The notes beneath the pieces were generated by a model. It did no database searches. It was given only the letters and a program-made list of their open reading frames with translations, and was not told where the DNA came from. 64,000 nt of DNA. Origin: Nocardia abscessus (GTDB taxonomy: Bacteria; Actinomycetota; Actinomycetes; Mycobacteriales; Mycobacteriaceae). The position numbers and the translations under genes were made by a program. Below are positions 51,543 through 62,107 of the stretch, in pieces. Location of the stretch: assembly GCF_015477775.1 (NCBI RefSeq), contig NZ_JADLQO010000005.1, forward strand, positions 372,001 to 436,000, given 5' to 3'. Numbering within the stretch: position 1 is the first letter of the stretch; the number at the start of each line of letters is the position of its first letter.

Positions 51543-52613
51543 TCAGTCCGCGATCCGGTAGACGCGCTGCGCCGTGGTGCGGAAGACCTGCGCGAGTTCC
51601 GCGGGCCCGCCGCCGTGGCCGGTGACGGCGGTCGCGATCGCCTCGATGCTGTTCGCGATGCTGGTGACCGGCTTGTCCACGGGGAAGTTCGAGCCCCAGA
51701 TGAGCCGGTCCGCGCCGAAGACGTCCATGGCGTGCTCGACCAGTGGGCCGATCCGGTCGAGCAGGTGCGCCGCGGGCGTCGGCGTGCCGCGCGGCGGGAT
51801 CGGATGCCCCAGGATCGGCATCGTCAGACCGCTCACCTTCGCGACGACGTTCGGCCGCGCGGCCAGGGCGGCGAGATCGTCGCGCCACCGCACCAGGAGT
51901 TCCCTGCGCAGTCCGGGATGCGTGCCGGTGTGCTTACCGACGCCGCCGAAGATCCCCGCGGGCGTGCCGAGGTGGTTCAGCACGATCGGTACCTCGGGAT
52001 AGCGTTCGGCCAGCGCCGTGACGTCGGGGATGGCGTGCGAGTACACCCACGCTTCGAAGCACAGGCCGCGCTCGGCCAACTGGGCGAAGCCGTCCAGGAA
52101 GGCTTCGGTGGCGAGCTTTCCGGGCGTGTCGGTGAACGATCGCACGCCGGGATCGGGGTGGTGGGCGACCATCGTGCGGATGCCGCGCAGCAGCGGTGAC
52201 GCGGCCGCGTGCGCGTCCAGCAGGTCGGCGAACCCCGGCGCGGCCGGGTCGCCGCCGGCGAGGATCGCGCCGAGGCGTGGCGCCGCCTCCAGCGGCAGCC
52301 CCGCCACCCAGGCGGTCTCCCCGGCCTTGCCCAGCGGTCCCGGCTGCGACCATTCGACCTCGATGTGCGCGACCACCTCGACCGGCGCGTTCCCGGCGTC
52401 GGCGCGGTAATCGAACGGAAGATAGGGCTTCAGGTAGGCGACCGGGTCTCCGACGAACTCGCGATCCCGCCGCGGTGCGAGGCGCTTTGCCGCGTCCACC
52501 GGTACCGGCAGCAGCCGGAACAATTTCGCCAAGGCACTGAAATCCCGGGGTGTGGTGAACGGATCCCACTGGTGGATGTGCGCGTCGATGATCCGAATTT
52601 CCGAGAGGTCCAT
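51543..52613 (-). CDS. Amidohydrolase 2 family metal-dependent hydrolase
   Basis: 356 residues. RIIDAHIHQWDPFTTPRD gives the His-x-His start motif, later His in VLNHLGTPAG and the terminal Asp region GADRLIWGSNFPVDKPV complete the TIM-barrel metal site, as in 2-pyrone-4,6-dicarboxylate lactonase-like enzymes. The reaction is unknown. The ATG at 52613 is chosen as homology begins there; a GTG at 52658 would add 15 residues and no ribosome-binding site decides. It follows icmF on the same strand after about 95 bp. Confidence 0.87.
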   Translation of the reverse strand: MDLSEIRIIDAHIHQWDPFTTPRDFSALAKLFRLLPVPVDAAKRLAPRRDREFVGDPVAYLKPYLPFDYRADAGNAPVEVVAHIEVEWSQPGPLGKAGETAWVAGLPLEAAPRLGAILAGGDPAAPGFADLLDAHAAASPLLRGIRTMVAHHPDPGVRSFTDTPGKLATEAFLDGFAQLAERGLCFEAWVYSHAIPDVTALAERYPEVPIVLNHLGTPAGIFGGVGKHTGTHPGLRRELLVRWRDDLAALAARPNVVAKVSGLTMPILGHPIPPRGTPTPAAHLLDRIGPLVEHAMDVFGADRLIWGSNFPVDKPVTSIANSIEAIATAVTGHGGGPAELAQVFRTTAQRVYRIAD

Positions 52614-52707
52614 GTCTGCCGTCCCAACCACGCCGAAGGTTTGCTCGGCGATTGTCACACGCCCCGCGCGGGCCGGGCTGGATTATCGGCGGGACCCGGC
52701 CCGGTCT

Positions 52708-55700
52708 TCACACGTTGCGGCGGTACTGCCCTCCGACGGTGAAGAACGCATCCGTGATCTGCTGCAACGTGCACACCCGTGCGGCCTCCATCAAGACCTC
52801 GAAAATGTTGTCGTCGGTGCGGGCCACGGCTTCCAGCCGGGCGAGCGCGGCGTGCGCGGCATCCCGGTTGCGCTGCTGGAATTCGCGCACCCGCCGCAAC
52901 TGCGACTGCTTCTCCGCCTCGGTGCCGCGCGCCAGTTCCAGCTCCCGGTGCGGCTCGTCGTGGGAGTTGCGGAAGGTGTTCACCCCGATGATCGGCAGCG
53001 ATCCGTCGTGCTTGCGCTGTTCGTAGCGCATCGATTCGTCCTGGATCTTGCCGCGCTGGTAGCCGGTCTCCATCGCGCCGAGCACGCCGCCGCGTTCGCT
53101 GATCCGCTCGAACTCGCTCAGCACGGCCTCCTCGACCAGATCGGTGAGCTCGTCCACCAGGAAACTGCCCTGCAGCGGGTTCTCGTTCATCGCGACGCCC
53201 CACTCCCGGTTGATGATGAGCTGGATGGCCAGCGCGCGGCGCACCGATTCCTCGGTCGGGGTGGTCACCGCCTCGTCGTAGGCGTTGGTGTGCAGGCTGT
53301 TGCAGTTGTCGTAGATCGCGATCAGCGCCTGCAGCGTGGTGCGGATGTCGTTGAAGTTCATCTCCTGCGCGTGCAGTGACCGGCCGGAGGTCTGGATGTG
53401 GTACTTCAGCTTCTGCGATCGTTCGTTGGCGCCGTAGCGATCTCGCATGGCGACCGCCCAGATGCGCCGGGCCACCCGGCCGATCACCGAGTATTCCGGG
53501 TCCATCCCGTTGGAGAAGAAGAACGACAGGTTCGGCGCGAAGTCGTCGATGTGCATGCCACGCGCGAGGTAGGCCTCCACGTAGGTGAACCCGTTGGCGA
53601 GGGTGAAAGCCAGCTGGCTGATCGGGTTCGCGCCCGCTTCGGCGATGTGGTAGCCGGAGATCGACACCGAGTAGAAATTGCGGACGCCGTTGCGCACGAA
53701 CCATTCCTGGATGTCGGCCATCATGCGCAGGCTGAACTCGGTGGAGAAGATGCAGGTGTTCTGGCCCTGGTCCTCCTTGAGGATGTCGGCCTGCACCGTG
53801 CCGCGCACCGTGGCCAGCGTCCGCGCGCGTAGCTCGGCCGCCTCGTCCTCGGTCGGCGGCCGTCCCTGCTCGGCCGCGAATCGATCGAGCGCCTGATCGA
53901 TCGCGGTGTTCAGGAAGTAGGCCAGGATGGTGGGCGCCGGGCCGTTGATGGTCATCGACACCGAGGTGGTCGGGGCGGTCAGGTCGAAACCGTCGTAGAG
54001 CACCTTCATGTCGTCGAGCGAGGCGATCGACACCCCGGAGGTGCCGACCTTGCCGTAGATGTCGGGCCGCTCGGCGGGATCGTGCCCGTAGAGCGTCACC
54101 GAATCGAACGCGGTGGACAGCCTTTTCGCGTCGGAATGCTCGCTGAGCACCTTGAACCGGCGGTTGGTGCGGAACGGGTCGCCTTCGCCCGCGAACATGC
54201 GCGCCGGGTCCTCGTTGTCGCGTTTGAACGCGAACACCCCCGCGGTGAACGGGAACCGGCCGGGCAGGTGCTCGGCGCGCAGGAAGCGCAGCAGCTCACC
54301 GTGATCGGTGAAGCGGGGCAGCGCGACGCGCGGAATCGAGTTGCCGGACAGGGTCTCCCGGCGCAGCGGGGTATGAATCTCCCGGTCGCGCACCCGGACC
54401 ACCTGTTCGTCTCCGCGGTAGGACTCGGCGAGCGCGGGCCACTCGGCCAGCAGCGCGGTGTTCGCGGGCGTCAGATCGGCGCGGGCGCGTTCGGCCAGTT
54501 CGGCGACCGCGGTGTCGCCGGGCAGCTCGGCAGCCACTTGCTCGAGGCGTTGCAGCCGTTGCGCGGCGAGCGCTTGGGCGGCGGTCTCGGCGTGGTAGCC
54601 GCGCACGGTCTCGGCGATCTCGGCCAGGTAGCGCACCCGCGCGGGCGGGATGAGCTGGGCGAAGCGCGTGGAGGTCCGGGTGTCCACCCGGGGCAGGGCG
54701 CCGGGCTCGAGCCGCAGGCCGTGCTGCGCGAGCAGCCCCGTCAGGTGTTGGTAGAGCGCCGTCACGCCGTCGTCGTTGAACGTCGCCGCGCTGGTGCCGA
54801 AGACCGGCATGTCCTGCGGCGCGGCGTGGAACTCCTCCCGGTTGCGGATCAGCTGGCGGGCCACGTCGCGCAGCGCGTCCGCCGCGCCGCGGCGCTCGAA
54901 CTTGTTGATCGCCACCACGTCCGCGAAGTCCAGCATGTCGATCTTCTCCAGCTGGGAGGCGGCGCCGAACTCGGGTGTCATCACGTACATCGACACGTCG
55001 ACGTAATCGGTCACCGCCGCGTCGCCCTGACCGATGCCAGGCGTCTCCAGGATGACCAGGTCGTATCCCGCTGCCTTGCAGGCGGTCACGATGAGATCGA
55101 TGTTGTCCGGCAGTTCCCGTCCGCCGCGGGTGGCCAGCGAGCGGAAGAAGACGTGCTCGCCGTCGAGCGCGTTCATCCGGATGCGGTCGCCCAGCAGCGC
55201 GCCGCCGCCGCGCCGCCGGGTCGGGTCGACCGCGAGGATCGCGACGCGCACCTTGTCCTGCTGATCCGAACGCAGCCTGCGCACCAATTCGTCGGTGAGC
55301 GAAGACTTTCCGGAGCCGCCGGTGCCGGTGATGCCCAGGACCGGCACGGTCCGCGCGGACGCGGCGTCGGCCAGCTCGAGCCGGTCTTCCTCCGGCAGCG
55401 CGTTCGCCTGCAGGCAGGTGATGACGCGGGCCAAGGCGGCGCGCTCACCGGCGAGCACCGCGTCCGGTACCGGCGGCTCGGCCGCGAGGTCGATGTCGCA
55501 CGCGCGGATCAACTGATTGATCATGCCCGGCAGACCGAGCCGCTGTCCGTCCTCGGGGGAGAAGATCGTCACGCCGGATGCGGCCAAGCGCGCGATCTCC
55601 TCCGCGACGATCACGCCACCGCCGCCGCCGAAGATCCGCACGTGCTCGGCTCCGGCCTTGCGCAACGCGTCGGCCAGGTATTCGAAGTACTCGACATGAC

Positions 55701-55926
55701 CACCCTGATAGGAGCTGACCGCGACGCCCTGGGCGTCCTCGGTGAGCACCGCGTCGACCACCTCGCTGACCGAGCGGTTGTGGCCGAGGTGGATCACCTC
55801 CGCGCCCTGGCTCTGCAGGATGCGGCGCATGATGTTGATCGCCGCGTCGTGCCCGTCGAACAGGGCCGCTGACGTGACGAAACGAACGGGATGGGTGGGT
55901 GCGTAGAGCGCGCTGCTGTCGGCCAC
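52708..55926 (-). CDS. icmF: Fused isobutyryl-CoA mutase with G-protein chaperone
   Basis: 1072 residues in three parts: a B12-binding domain (DGHDAAINIMRR, Asp24-Asp27), a MeaB-like GTPase with P-loop GTGGSGKSS (201-209) and NKFE, and the methylmalonyl-CoA mutase-type barrel (YHIQTSGRSLHAQEMNFNDI, then HTNAYDEAVTTPTEESVRRA). IcmF isomerises isobutyryl-CoA and n-butyryl-CoA with adenosylcobalamin; the GTPase loads and protects cofactor. GGAGGAA precedes the GTG. The position near the valine operon gives isobutyryl-CoA as the likely shared intermediate. Confidence 0.95.
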   Translation of the reverse strand: MADSSALYAPTHPVRFVTSAALFDGHDAAINIMRRILQSQGAEVIHLGHNRSVSEVVDAVLTEDAQGVAVSSYQGGHVEYFEYLADALRKAGAEHVRIFGGGGGVIVAEEIARLAASGVTIFSPEDGQRLGLPGMINQLIRACDIDLAAEPPVPDAVLAGERAALARVITCLQANALPEEDRLELADAASARTVPVLGITGTGGSGKSSLTDELVRRLRSDQQDKVRVAILAVDPTRRRGGGALLGDRIRMNALDGEHVFFRSLATRGGRELPDNIDLIVTACKAAGYDLVILETPGIGQGDAAVTDYVDVSMYVMTPEFGAASQLEKIDMLDFADVVAINKFERRGAADALRDVARQLIRNREEFHAAPQDMPVFGTSAATFNDDGVTALYQHLTGLLAQHGLRLEPGALPRVDTRTSTRFAQLIPPARVRYLAEIAETVRGYHAETAAQALAAQRLQRLEQVAAELPGDTAVAELAERARADLTPANTALLAEWPALAESYRGDEQVVRVRDREIHTPLRRETLSGNSIPRVALPRFTDHGELLRFLRAEHLPGRFPFTAGVFAFKRDNEDPARMFAGEGDPFRTNRRFKVLSEHSDAKRLSTAFDSVTLYGHDPAERPDIYGKVGTSGVSIASLDDMKVLYDGFDLTAPTTSVSMTINGPAPTILAYFLNTAIDQALDRFAAEQGRPPTEDEAAELRARTLATVRGTVQADILKEDQGQNTCIFSTEFSLRMMADIQEWFVRNGVRNFYSVSISGYHIAEAGANPISQLAFTLANGFTYVEAYLARGMHIDDFAPNLSFFFSNGMDPEYSVIGRVARRIWAVAMRDRYGANERSQKLKYHIQTSGRSLHAQEMNFNDIRTTLQALIAIYDNCNSLHTNAYDEAVTTPTEESVRRALAIQLIINREWGVAMNENPLQGSFLVDELTDLVEEAVLSEFERISERGGVLGAMETGYQRGKIQDESMRYEQRKHDGSLPIIGVNTFRNSHDEPHRELELARGTEAEKQSQLRRVREFQQRNRDAAHAALARLEAVARTDDNIFEVLMEAARVCTLQQITDAFFTVGGQYRRNV

Positions 55927-56095
55927 GGAATTCCTCCGGCGAGTCCATTGGCGCCCGATACTAGGACGTCAAACTAATCCTACGGTGACTGCCATCACAT
56001 CGCCAGGGATCCGAGTCGTGCCGGTTCCCCGGCTGCCCAGGAGGTCCGAACCCGGTTCGCGTTGTGCCGTCGGCCGACTCGGACATACTGGGCGC

Positions 56096-57100
56096 ATGGT
56101 GAGGGATGAGAGGGCAGGCGCCGCGCTGGGTCGGCTGGTCTCCGAGGGCGTGCTGTCCAAGGACCAAGCCGACGCGGTGCTCGCCGCGCTCGCCGTCGAG
56201 CGGGCGTCGGCGGTGGCGCGCGGGAAGGTGCTGGCCGAGATCGCCGCGTACGTCGGGGCCGGTCTGCTGTTCGGCGGGATCTTCCTGGTGGCGTCCGCAT
56301 CCTGGGACGATCTCGGGCGGCCGGTCCGGGTGGGCGTGCTCGCCGTCGTGTCGGCCGGTCTACTGCTCGGCGGTGTTCTGCTCGGCGGTGTTCTGCTCGG
56401 CGGAGTTCTGCTCACCGGCGTGCGATCGCGCCGCACGAGCGTGCACAGCGCTCGCGCCCGGCTGGCGGCGGTTCTGTTCGCGCTGGGTTCCGTCGCGCTC
56501 GCCGGGTCCGTCGGTACGGCGCTGGAGGGCGGCGGCTCCGATGCCGCATGGGTTTTCGCGTGTGTGGCGGGAGCGGTGATCGCCGTGCTCGGTTACCTCG
56601 CGCTGCCCTCGGTGGTCGGAATGCTGGTCTGCGCGTGCTTCGTGCCCGCGGCCGTCGCGGGGCTGCTGACCGAGGTGATCGATCTCGACGACATCTGGGG
56701 CAGCGTGGCGGTGCTGCTGCTCGGTGGCGTGTGGTTCGCGCTGACCAGGGTCGGAGCGTTGATCGATATCCGGGTCGGATACCTGATCGCGATCATCACG
56801 TCCGTCGCCGCCGCGCAGAGTGTCGACGTCGACGGCCGGGCCTGGGCCTACGGACTCACGGCGCTGGTGGCCCTGATCTGCTTCGCCCTGTACGCGACCC
56901 AGCGGTCGGCGGTGCTCGTCATCGGGGGTGGTGTGGCGATCGCGCTGGCGGCGGGCGAGGCGGTCTCGGACTGGACCGACGACTCGCTGGGCGCCGCGGC
57001 CGTCGTGGTGGCGATCGGCGCGATCACGCTCGCCGTCGGCGCATTCCGGCTCGCACGGCCGTGGCGAGAGAAGAAGGCCGATCCGGTCGCGAAGCCGTAG
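56096..57100 (+). CDS. DUF2157-like multi-pass membrane protein
   Basis: 334 residues. A short soluble N-terminus (LGRLVSEGVLSKDQADAVLA) resembles DUF2157 proteins, followed by about ten membrane helices. One helix has the in-frame repeat LLGGV three times, coded by 15-bp DNA repeats. CATACT lies 6 nt before the ATG at 56096; longer starts lack support. It diverges from icmF; function unknown. Confidence 0.72.
   Translation: MVRDERAGAALGRLVSEGVLSKDQADAVLAALAVERASAVARGKVLAEIAAYVGAGLLFGGIFLVASASWDDLGRPVRVGVLAVVSAGLLLGGVLLGGVLLGGVLLTGVRSRRTSVHSARARLAAVLFALGSVALAGSVGTALEGGGSDAAWVFACVAGAVIAVLGYLALPSVVGMLVCACFVPAAVAGLLTEVIDLDDIWGSVAVLLLGGVWFALTRVGALIDIRVGYLIAIITSVAAAQSVDVDGRAWAYGLTALVALICFALYATQRSAVLVIGGGVAIALAAGEAVSDWTDDSLGAAAVVVAIGAITLAVGAFRLARPWREKKADPVAKP
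56363..56407 (+). repeat. Three 15-bp tandem repeats inside a membrane helix
   Basis: CTGCTCGGCGGTGTT occurs at 56363-56377 and 56378-56392, and with one change (A for T) at 56393-56407, encoding LLGGV three times. The near identity indicates recent slippage; more or fewer copies would lengthen or shorten one helix by five residues. Confidence 0.85.
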
Positions 57101-57209
57101 CCCTCGGGGACGTACCGGCCGGTGCGCAGCGGTAACCGGCGCGATGCAGGTCGCTCAGTGGACTCCGAACCGTGGGATGAATCACATCGGACCTGCGCCC
57201 AGTGGATAC

Positions 57210-57229
57210 TTGGACATCCAACTATAGGA
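57210..57229 (+). promoter_or_regulatory. Dyad and -10-like element before mmsA
   Basis: TTGGA-CA-TCCAA (57210-57221) is a 12-bp dyad directly before TATAGG (57224-57229), about 53 bp ahead of the mmsA start. Its place over a core promoter suits an operator for the valine operon. AGGA 7 nt before the mmsA ATG is the ribosome-binding site. Confidence 0.4.
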
Positions 57230-57281
57230 TGACCGCATACCGCACCGCGGTGTCCCGATCGGCTACCAGAACAGGACTGGC

Positions 57282-58781
<1,500 letters not shown>

Positions 58782-58786
58782 CGCCG

Positions 58787-59929
58787 ATGTTCGCACTCGA
58801 CGACGACGAGAAGGCGATCCGCGACACCGCGCGCGGCTTCGCCGACGAATTCCTCGCCCCGAACGCGCTGGAATGGGACGAGCAGAAGCACTTTCCGGTG
58901 GACGTGCTGCGCAAGGCGGGCCCGCTCGGCCTCGGCGGCATCTACGTACGCGAGGACGTGGGCGGCTCGGCGCTGCGCAGGCTCGACGCCGTGCGCATCT
59001 TCGAGCAGCTGGCCACCGGCTGCCCCGCCATCGCCGCCTACATCTCCATCCACAACATGGCGACGTGGATGATCGACCGCTACGGTGACGACGACCAGCG
59101 CAACCGCTGGCTGCCCCGGCTGACCGCGATGGAACTGCTGGCCAGCTACGCGCTCACCGAGCCCGGTGTCGGTTCCGACGCGGCGGCGTTGAGCACCAAG
59201 GCCGTTCGCGACGGCGACGACTACGTCTTCAACGGCGCCAAGCAGTTCATCTCCGGCGCGGGCGCCACCGACGTCTACGTGGTGATGGCACGAACCGGTG
59301 ACGCGGGCGCCCGCGGTATCTCGGCGTTCATCGTCCCCGCCGACACACCGGGTATCACCTTCGGCGCCAACGAGAAGAAGATGGGCTGGAATGCGCAGCC
59401 GACCCGTCAGGTGATCTTCACCGACGCCAGGGTCCCGGCGGCGAACCGGCTCGGCGCGGAGGGCGACGGCTTCCGCATCGCGATGAACGGACTCAACGGC
59501 GGCAGGCTCAACATCGCCGCCTGTTCGGTCGGCGGCGCGCAGGCGGCGCTGGACAAGACGGTGCCGTATCTCGCCGAGCGGCACGCGTTCGGCAAGCCGC
59601 TGCTGCGCAATCAGGCGCTGCAATTCGAACTCGCCGATATGCGCATCGAATTGGAGGCCGCCCGCACGCTGCTGTGGCGGGCTGCCGCGGCGCTGGACGC
59701 CGACGCGCCGGACAAGGTCGAGCTGTGCGCGATGGCCAAGCGCTTCGCCACCGACGCGGGCTTCGAGGTCGCCAACAAGGCCCTGCAACTGCACGGCGGC
59801 TACGGCTACCTCACCGAGTACGGCGTGGAGAAGATCGTCCGGGATCTGCGGGTGCACCAGATCCTCGAGGGCACCAACGAAATCATGCGGGTGGTCGTCG
59901 CCCGCTCACTGGTGGCAGGAGCGGCATGA
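58787..59929 (+). CDS. Acyl-CoA dehydrogenase, probable isobutyryl-CoA dehydrogenase
   Basis: 380 residues. SYALTEPGVGSDAAALSTKA and FISGAGATDVYVVMARTG are the FAD/substrate segments; the catalytic Glu361 lies in QILEGTNEIMRVVV. Its place between mmsA and hydroxyisobutyrate genes points to isobutyryl-CoA as substrate (valine catabolism), giving methacrylyl-CoA. Its stop overlaps the first start codon of the repeat ORF (ATGA at 59926-59929), and that stop sits inside the first repeat arm. Confidence 0.93.
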   Translation: MFALDDDEKAIRDTARGFADEFLAPNALEWDEQKHFPVDVLRKAGPLGLGGIYVREDVGGSALRRLDAVRIFEQLATGCPAIAAYISIHNMATWMIDRYGDDDQRNRWLPRLTAMELLASYALTEPGVGSDAAALSTKAVRDGDDYVFNGAKQFISGAGATDVYVVMARTGDAGARGISAFIVPADTPGITFGANEKKMGWNAQPTRQVIFTDARVPAANRLGAEGDGFRIAMNGLNGGRLNIAACSVGGAQAALDKTVPYLAERHAFGKPLLRNQALQFELADMRIELEAARTLLWRAAAALDADAPDKVELCAMAKRFATDAGFEVANKALQLHGGYGYLTEYGVEKIVRDLRVHQILEGTNEIMRVVVARSLVAGAA

Positions 59930-60149
59930 GCGGTCAGGCCCGGAGGCGGCAGCGGAGCGTGACCACGCAGGGCCCCGCTCGTGCCGACAGGAGACACGGC
60001 ATGAGCGGTCAGGCCCGGAGGCGGCAGCGCAGCGTGACCACGCAGGGCCCCGCTCATGCCGACAGGAGACACAGCATGAGCGGTCAGGCCCGGAGGCGGC
60101 AGCGCAGCGTGACCACGCAGGGCCCCGCTCGTGCCGGAAAGGACAGAGC
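59926..60149 (+). repeat. Three tandem 75-bp hairpin units at the junction of two valine genes
   Basis: Units at 59926-60000, 60001-60075 and 60076-60149 (75, 75, 74 nt) are nearly identical until the last 15 or so bases of unit 3. Each starts ATGAGCGGTCAGGCCC and, in unit 2, ends its core with GGGCCCCGCTCATGCC. With the preceding GGC, the arms GGCATGAGCGG...CCGCTCATGCC pair over 11 bp, then GGCCC/GGGCC over 5 more after a TCA bulge. Unit 1 has one change that keeps a G-U pair in RNA. Within each core GCGTGACCACGC is itself symmetric. AGGAG or GGAAAGGA before the next ATG makes a ribosome-binding site in every unit. Confidence 0.9.
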
Positions 60150-60153
60150 ATGA
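59926..60153 (+). CDS. Possible small repeat protein (75 aa, three 25-residue repeats)
   Basis: An open frame of 75 residues made of three copies of MSGQARRRQRSVTTQGPARA plus DRRHG or a variant. It is very basic (mostly Arg). Its ATG overlaps the stop of the acyl-CoA dehydrogenase and its TGA overlaps the ATG of the next gene (60150-60153); the missing base in unit 3 is what creates that stop. Ribosome-binding sites are present. Against coding: the composition is odd and each unit also forms a hairpin, so the frame may be a by-product of a palindromic element. No known homologue comes to mind. Confidence 0.4.
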   Translation: MSGQARRRQRSVTTQGPARADRRHGMSGQARRRQRSVTTQGPAHADRRHSMSGQARRRQRSVTTQGPARAGKDRA

Positions 60154-61214
60154 GTGAACTCGAAGTTCTTCTCGAACAGCGCGACGGCCTCGGCCTGATC
60201 ACGCTGAACCGGCCCAAGGCCATCAACGCGCTGAATCATTCGATGGCCCTTGCCATCACCGACGCGCTGCGCGCCTGGGTCGAGGACGACGCGGTGCGCG
60301 CCGTGGTCGTCACCGGCGCGGGGGAGCGCGGCCTGTGCGCGGGCGGCGACATCGTCGCCATTCACGCGGATGCGAAAAGCGGTGCCGCCGGGGTGGATTC
60401 GCCGACCGGGCGGTTCTGGCGCGACGAATACATACTCAACGCACTGATCGGCCGCTACCCGAAGCAGTACGTGGTGGTCATGGACGGCATCGTGATGGGC
60501 GGCGGCGTCGGGCTCTCCGGCCACGGCAGCCACCGCATCGTCACCGAGCGGTCCAAGATCGGCATGCCCGAGGTGGGCATCGGCTTCGTCCCGGACGTCG
60601 GCGGCACGTACCTGCTGGCCCGCACCCCGGGTGAGATCGGAACGCACGTCGCGCTGACCACCGCGCGGATGAGCGCGGGCGACGCCATCGCGGCGGGCTT
60701 CGCGGACTACTTCGTCGCCTCCGAGGATCTGCCCGCCCTGCTGGAGACGCTGCGCTCGGAGAGCGCGGACATCGCGATCGCCAAGTTCGCCACCGACGCG
60801 CCGGATTCCGCGCTGGCCGCCGGACAGAGCTGGATCGACGCCTGCTACGCGGCCGATTCCGTGGAGGAGATCCTCGCGCGGCTGCAAGCGCACGACGCGC
60901 CGGAAGCGCGGGCGGCGGCCAACGAGATCCTGGCGAAATCGCCGGTCGCTCTGAAGGTCACGCTGCGCTCGCTGCGTGCGGCACGCACCGCGCCGAGCCT
61001 GGAGGCGGTGCTGAACGAGGAGTATCGGGTCTCCATCGCGTCGCTGGCCTCGCACGATCTGGTGGAAGGCATTCGCGCCCAGGTGATCGACAAGGATCGC
61101 AACCCGCAGTGGTCGCCCGCCACCCTGGAGGCGGTCACGGACGCGCAGGTGGACGCATACTTCGCCGAGTTGGGCGATCGAGAGCTGGGTCTGGCGACCC
61201 CGGAGGTGGCGTGA
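60150..61214 (+). CDS. 3-Hydroxyisobutyryl-CoA hydrolase
   Basis: 354 residues, crotonase fold. GERGLCAGGDIVAIHADAKS (oxyanion loop) and PEVGIGFVPDVGGTYLLART (catalytic Glu region), with a length near 350, distinguish it from a plain enoyl-CoA hydratase. It frees 3-hydroxyisobutyrate from CoA in the valine pathway. GGAAAGGA before the ATG lies in the last repeat unit. Its stop overlaps mmsB by 1 bp (TGATG). Confidence 0.92.
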   Translation: MSELEVLLEQRDGLGLITLNRPKAINALNHSMALAITDALRAWVEDDAVRAVVVTGAGERGLCAGGDIVAIHADAKSGAAGVDSPTGRFWRDEYILNALIGRYPKQYVVVMDGIVMGGGVGLSGHGSHRIVTERSKIGMPEVGIGFVPDVGGTYLLARTPGEIGTHVALTTARMSAGDAIAAGFADYFVASEDLPALLETLRSESADIAIAKFATDAPDSALAAGQSWIDACYAADSVEEILARLQAHDAPEARAAANEILAKSPVALKVTLRSLRAARTAPSLEAVLNEEYRVSIASLASHDLVEGIRAQVIDKDRNPQWSPATLEAVTDAQVDAYFAELGDRELGLATPEVA

Positions 61215-62107
61215 TGAGCAAGCGAATCGGATTCCTCGGCCTCGGACACATGGGCGGGCCGATGGCGGCCAACCTGGTGCGGGCGGGCTACGAGGTGCTC
61301 GCCTTCGATCCGGTGCCCGCGGCGCGGGAGCAGGCCGAGCGCGACGGCGCGCTCGTGGTCGGTTCGGCCACCGAGGCCGCCGCGGCCGACACCGTGATCA
61401 CCATGCTGCCCAACGGCAAACTCGTCCTCGACGTGTACGCCGAGCTGCTGCCGGTCGCCGCGCCGGGCACGCAGTTCATCGACTGCTCCACCATCGACGT
61501 GGCCGATGCCAAGCTCGCGGCCGAACGCGCCGCCGAGGCCGGGCACCGCGCGCTGGACGCACCCGTTTCCGGCGGTGTGGCCGGTGCCGCGGCGGGCACG
61601 CTGACCTTCATGGTCGGCGGCGCCGCCGAGGACTTCGCCGCCGCCCTTCCGGTGCTCGAGGTGATGGGCGGCAAGGTCGTGCACTGCGGGGGCTCCGGCG
61701 TCGGCCAGGCCGCGAAGATCTGCAACAACATGCTGCTGGGCGTCTCGATGATCGCGCTGTCGGAGTCGCTGGTGCTGGGCGAGAAGCTGGGGCTGAGCCA
61801 TCAGTCGTTCTTCGACGTGGTCTCCACCGCCTCCGGCCAGAGCTGGGCGCTGACCAGCTACTGCCCGGTCCCCGGCCCGGTGCCGACCAGCCCGGCCAAC
61901 AACGACTACCAGCCGGGTTTCGCCACGGCCTTGATGTCGAAGGACCTGGGTCTGGCCGCGAACGCGTTGCGCGAGAACAACATCGACGGGCAGCTCGGGT
62001 TGCTCGCCGCGGCGATCTACGAGCGCTTCAACCAGACGGATGCCGGCCGGGACTTCTCGGCTATCGTCACCGATATCCGTAACCGATCCGACCAAGAGGG
62101 TGCATGA
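61214..62107 (+). CDS. mmsB: 3-Hydroxyisobutyrate dehydrogenase
   Basis: 297 residues. GFLGLGHMGGPMAANLVRAG is the NAD site, DAPVSGGVAGAAAGTLTFMV the substrate loop, and KICNNMLLGVSMIALSE carries the catalytic Lys. It oxidises 3-hydroxyisobutyrate to methylmalonate semialdehyde, the substrate of MmsA at the start of the operon. ATG overlaps the preceding stop; its own stop overlaps the next ATG (62104-62107). Confidence 0.95.
   Translation: MSKRIGFLGLGHMGGPMAANLVRAGYEVLAFDPVPAAREQAERDGALVVGSATEAAAADTVITMLPNGKLVLDVYAELLPVAAPGTQFIDCSTIDVADAKLAAERAAEAGHRALDAPVSGGVAGAAAGTLTFMVGGAAEDFAAALPVLEVMGGKVVHCGGSGVGQAAKICNNMLLGVSMIALSESLVLGEKLGLSHQSFFDVVSTASGQSWALTSYCPVPGPVPTSPANNDYQPGFATALMSKDLGLAANALRENNIDGQLGLLAAAIYERFNQTDAGRDFSAIVTDIRNRSDQEGA

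Noticed and set aside
54082..55872. 596-codon plus-strand frame opposite icmF
   Set aside because: Mirrors IcmF codons; composition typical of antisense frames in high-GC DNA.
59926..60149. The three repeats considered as a CRISPR array
   Set aside because: Units are contiguous, with no spacers, and only three copies; no cas genes nearby.
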